Of a stretch of 8,555 nucleotides of DNA, positions 5,803-8,555 are shown one piece after another. The position numbers and the translations under genes were made by a program. Every line of letters starts with the position of its first letter. The stretch's first letter is position 1. Below the pieces are notes generated by a model. It did no database searches. It worked only from the letters and a program-made list of their open reading frames with translations, and was not told the origin of the DNA. Source of the stretch: Gp6-AA40 sp050742535. GTDB lineage: Bacteria; Acidobacteriota; Vicinamibacteria; Vicinamibacterales; UBA2999. Location: the NCBI GenBank assembly GCA_050742535.1, contig JBOGIQ010000266.1:1-8555 (forward strand). The letters run 5' to 3'.

Positions 5803-7793
5803 AGGTCGAAGAAGGCCGGCTGCTCTGGACTCCGTCCGCAGAGCGCGTCGCGCGCTCGCATCTCACGCGGTACCTGAACTGGCTCGCGGAGCGCGGCCAC
5901 CGGTTCGACGACTACGAGTCGCTCTGGCGATGGTCGGTGTCGGACCTCGACGCGTTCTGGAGCTCCATCGCGGAGTTCTGCGGCATCGAGTTCTCCACCC
6001 CGCCGTCGCGCGTGCTCGGAAAGCGCACCATGCCCGGCGCGGAGTGGTTTCCAGGGTCGCGGCTCAACTACGCCTGGCACGCACTTCGTCACGAGCGTCC
6101 GAACAAAGACGCCCTGCTGTATCTCTCCGAGCGCCGGCCGCTGACCGCCCTGTCCTGGACCGATCTCGCGCGTCAGGTTCGTGCGCTGGCGACCCGCATG
6201 CGTGCCCTCGGCATCGGGCCCGGCGATCGCGTGGTCGCGTATCTGCCTAACACGCCGGAAGCGATGATCGGCATGCTGGCGACCGCCGCGATCGGCGCGG
6301 TCTGGTCGAGTTGCGGTCCCGACTTCGGCACCCGCGGCGTGCTCGACCGCTTCTCACAGCTCGCGCCGAAGCTGCTGTTCGCGGTGGACGGCTACAGCTA
6401 CGGCGGCAAGCCGTTCGATCGGCGCGCCGACATCCGCGACATCATCGGCCAGCTGCCGACGCTCGCGCATGTGATCCATCTTCCCTATCTCGACCCGGAC
6501 GACCGCACACCGATCACGCCGGGCGCGCTGCCGTGGGACGAGGTGATCGCCGGCCCGGATCCGGGCCGCGAGGCATTTCACTTCGAACAGGTGCCGTTCG
6601 CGCACCCGTTGTGGATTCTCTTTTCGTCCGGTACCACGGGGCTTCCGAAGCCGATCATCCACTGCCACGGCGGCATCACGATCGAGCAGTTGAAGCTGTT
6701 TCACTTCCACATGGATCTGCATCCCCGGCAGCACATGTTCTTCTTCACGACGACCGGCTGGATGATGTGGAACTTCCTGGCGAGCAGCCTGATCGTCGAT
6801 GTGGTGCCCGTGCTCTACGACGGCAACCCGACGTGGCCCACGCCAGACCTCCTGTGGAAGCTGGCCGACGACACCGGCGCGCATCTGTTCGGCGCGAGCC
6901 CCAGCTACCAGGGCCTTCTCGAGCGTGCCGGCATCGTGCCGCGGGAGCGCTTCGCGCTTGCGAACCTCGAGACCATCGTACTGGCCGGCTCGCCGGTCAC
7001 CGCCGAATGCCAGAACTGGTTCTTCGAGCACGTGAAGAAGGATCTGTGGGCCCACTCCGGAAGCGGCGGGACTGACGTGTGCAGCGGCCTGGTCGCCGGC
7101 GTCGTCAACCTGCCGCTGTACGCGGGCGAGATTCAGGCCCGCCAGCTGGGCGTGGCGGCGTACGCGTTTGACGAGGAAGGACGATCGGTCGTCGATCAGG
7201 TCGGCGAGCTCGTGCTCACGGAACCGCTGCCGTCGATGCCCGTGGGGTTCTGGGGCGACACCGACGGCAGCCGCTATCGGGAGTCGTACTTCGACGTGTA
7301 CCCAGGCGTCTGGCGCCACGGTGATTTCTTCCGCGTGAACGCGCGCGGCGGCTGCTTCGTGCTCGGCCGCTCGGACGCCACGCTCAATCGCCACGGCGTC
7401 CGCATCGGCACCGCCGAGGTGTACCGCTCCCTGCTCGGAGTCACCGGCGTCGAAGACTCTCTCATCGTGAATCTGGATCTCCCCGGAGGGCGGTTCTTCA
7501 TGCCGCTCTTCGTCAAGACGAGGAACGATGCGCCCCTGGATGACGAGATCGCCAGCCAGATCCGTGCGCGGCTTCGCCGCGAGTACTCGCCGCGCCACGT
7601 TCCGGACAAGATCCTTCAGGTCAGGGGCATTCCGTACACCCTGACCGGCAAGAAAATGGAAGTCCCGGTCCGCCGCATTCTCATGGGCGTCCCGGTGGAA
7701 AAGGCGGCCAACCGCGCCGCCGTGGCCAACGTCGAGGCGTTGGACTACTTCATCGAATATGCCCGCACCCAACGCGACTATTCGTTGGCATAA
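5799..7793 (+). CDS. aacS: Acetoacetyl-CoA synthetase
   Basis: Acyl-adenylate-forming enzyme (EC 6.2.1.16) that turns acetoacetate, ATP and CoA into acetoacetyl-CoA, AMP and diphosphate in the cytoplasm. It lets the cell reuse acetoacetate from ketone-body, polyhydroxybutyrate or leucine breakdown. The 664-residue length fits the family. An acetyl-CoA-synthetase-type N-terminal segment (about 38-95, ending AEWFPGSRLNYA) is followed by the AMP-binding loop SSGTTGLPK (276-284), TTTGWMMWN (317-325), GSGGTDVCSG (421-430), the hinge and core LGRSDATLNRHGVRIG (522-537) and the C-terminal IPYTLTGKKMEVPVRRIL, with likely adenylation Lys618. The WMMWN and KKMEVPV signatures favour acetoacetyl- over acetyl-CoA synthetase. 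The ATG is taken at the ATGA overlap because homology begins right there (GRLLWTPSAERV); the frame is open for 165 codons upstream, but only across the kinase gene. No other ketone-body gene is visible nearby; Lys acetylation or phosphorylation control is not shown. Confidence 0.93.
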   Translation: MKVEEGRLLWTPSAERVARSHLTRYLNWLAERGHRFDDYESLWRWSVSDLDAFWSSIAEFCGIEFSTPPSRVLGKRTMPGAEWFPGSRLNYAWHALRHERPNKDALLYLSERRPLTALSWTDLARQVRALATRMRALGIGPGDRVVAYLPNTPEAMIGMLATAAIGAVWSSCGPDFGTRGVLDRFSQLAPKLLFAVDGYSYGGKPFDRRADIRDIIGQLPTLAHVIHLPYLDPDDRTPITPGALPWDEVIAGPDPGREAFHFEQVPFAHPLWILFSSGTTGLPKPIIHCHGGITIEQLKLFHFHMDLHPRQHMFFFTTTGWMMWNFLASSLIVDVVPVLYDGNPTWPTPDLLWKLADDTGAHLFGASPSYQGLLERAGIVPRERFALANLETIVLAGSPVTAECQNWFFEHVKKDLWAHSGSGGTDVCSGLVAGVVNLPLYAGEIQARQLGVAAYAFDEEGRSVVDQVGELVLTEPLPSMPVGFWGDTDGSRYRESYFDVYPGVWRHGDFFRVNARGGCFVLGRSDATLNRHGVRIGTAEVYRSLLGVTGVEDSLIVNLDLPGGRFFMPLFVKTRNDAPLDDEIASQIRARLRREYSPRHVPDKILQVRGIPYTLTGKKMEVPVRRILMGVPVEKAANRAAVANVEALDYFIEYARTQRDYSLA

Positions 7794-7802
7794 GACCGAT
7801 CA

Positions 7803-7827
7803 CCGGCTACAGTAGGCCGGCGTAGCC
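7803..7827 (+). other. Two mutually exclusive hairpins between synthetase and VOC gene
   Basis: The 39-base gap can fold as CCGGCTA-CAG-TAGGCCGG (7803-7820, seven pairs with one bulged G) or as GGCTAC (7805-7810) paired with GTAGCC (7822-7827). The arms overlap, so only one can form at a time. No T-run follows, so this is not a standard intrinsic terminator. It could stabilise the 3' end of the upstream message or attenuate the VOC gene. Confidence 0.3.
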
Positions 7828-7832
7828 ATCTG

Positions 7833-8555
7833 ATGATTCATCCCAAACGTCTGTTCGTGCGCCGGAGCGTGATGGCCGCATGCGGCGTCCTGCTCGCCGC
7901 TGCGGCCGTTGCCCAGGCGCCCGCGGCGCTCCCGCTTCAGAATCTCGGGCTCGAGCACCTCGACATCATCGTGCCGGATACGGAAGCATCCGCACGCTTC
8001 TACGCGCGCATCTTCAAGACTGCGCTGCATCAGCAGCCGCTTCAGGGAGGCCTGCGCTACTTCGTTCTACTCGGCGATCTTCCGCCGGACCGGCAGGTGG
8101 GCTACGTGGCCATTGGCGCCGCGCAGGGGCGGAAACCGTCGATCGGCCATTACTGCGTCCTGGCCAAGGTGTACGACCGCGCGGGCATGGGGCGCACACT
8201 GGAAGGCGCGGGGTTCGCCGGCATCCGCGGCGCCGGCGGTCTCGGCATGTGGCCCGACCCCGACGGACTCGAACTGCAGTTGTTCCAGCCTCCCGCCGGC
8301 CTCGTGACGGCGGCGGTGAAATCGCCGCTGCCGGTCGAGGGCGACGGGCTGGTCACCCCGCGCGGCGTCGATCACGTGCTGCTGCGGGTCTCCAGCCTCG
8401 ACAAGTCACTGCCCTATTACCGCATGGTGTACGGGACCGCTGCCGAGCGGCCACGCGACGCGCAGGGCCGCGTCTGGTTTCAGCTGGAAAACAACACCCG
8501 CATCGCGCTTCAGGCGGCGCCCGCCGGCGAGCCGTCGACGATCGAGCACTACGCC
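7833..8555 (+). CDS. Exported two-domain glyoxalase/VOC protein (3' end outside window)
   Basis: Partial gene; 241 codons are visible with no stop. The N terminus is a signal peptide: a basic n-region (HPKRLFVRR), a hydrophobic core about 14-26 (VMAACGVLLAAAAV), and a likely cleavage after AVA (residue 27). The paired Arg before SVM loosely resembles a Tat signal. A first VOC domain runs about 36-153, with LEHLDIIVPD (His42), GHYCVL (His106) and DPDGLELQLFQP (Glu147) in metal-ligand positions of the family. A second domain begins at about 177 with GVDHVLLRV (His181) and is cut by the window edge. VOC proteins include glyoxalases, ring-cleavage dioxygenases and resistance proteins; the reaction of this one cannot be told. 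The ATG at 7833 is chosen because it gives a complete signal peptide; the next Met (7872) would remove the basic region. No clear Shine-Dalgarno is seen. It follows the synthetase by 39 bases and may share its transcript. Confidence 0.85.
   Translation, partial: MIHPKRLFVRRSVMAACGVLLAAAAVAQAPAALPLQNLGLEHLDIIVPDTEASARFYARIFKTALHQQPLQGGLRYFVLLGDLPPDRQVGYVAIGAAQGRKPSIGHYCVLAKVYDRAGMGRTLEGAGFAGIRGAGGLGMWPDPDGLELQLFQPPAGLVTAAVKSPLPVEGDGLVTPRGVDHVLLRVSSLDKSLPYYRMVYGTAAERPRDAQGRVWFQLENNTRIALQAAPAGEPSTIEHYA

Noticed and set aside
6354..7772. Long minus-strand open frame of 472 codons opposite the synthetase
   Set aside because: Antisense shadow of a clearly conserved enzyme gene; His/Arg/Val-rich with no recognisable domain.
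7860..7890. Possible lipobox around Cys17 of the VOC protein
   Set aside because: The Cys comes just after the basic region, before any hydrophobic core, so it does not fit a lipoprotein signal.

Overview
The window is GC-rich and densely coding, and looks like a chromosomal segment from a soil- or sediment-type bacterium. A Ser/Thr kinase fused to a TolB-like domain and TPRs, together with the base composition and GTG starts, is most reminiscent of Acidobacteriota, perhaps the Vicinamibacteria side. That placement is inference from gene architecture only. No rRNA, tRNA, CRISPR array, insertion sequence or phage gene is visible.

Left half, minus strand (3520 down to 15): a two-gene operon. 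The first gene encodes a 663-residue cytoplasmic gluzincin metallopeptidase with thermolysin-like active-site landmarks and no signal peptide. The second encodes a 504-residue metallo-beta-lactamase-fold hydrolase of the ComEC type. The peptidase stop and the hydrolase GTG start share one base, and a strong Shine-Dalgarno lies inside the end of the peptidase gene, so the two are very probably co-translated. This pair is the best candidate for an undescribed system here.

Centre (3521-3648): a 128-base divergent intergenic region. On the plus strand it holds a perfect TATAAT embedded in a perfect inverted repeat, only 12 bases ahead of the kinase GTG, which implies an almost leaderless mRNA. 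On the minus strand it holds a plausible TTGACT/CAGAAT promoter for the peptidase operon. The two promoters overlap around the -35 region.

Right half, plus strand (3649-8555): a soluble Ser/Thr kinase-TolB-TPR protein, then acetoacetyl-CoA synthetase overlapping it by ATGA. After a 39-base gap with alternative hairpins comes an exported two-domain glyoxalase/VOC protein that runs off the right edge. The kinase is probably regulatory or sensory, the synthetase activates acetoacetate for central metabolism, and the role of the VOC protein is unknown. The coupling of kinase and synthetase suggests shared expression. A functional link to the divergent peptidase-hydrolase operon is possible but not shown.
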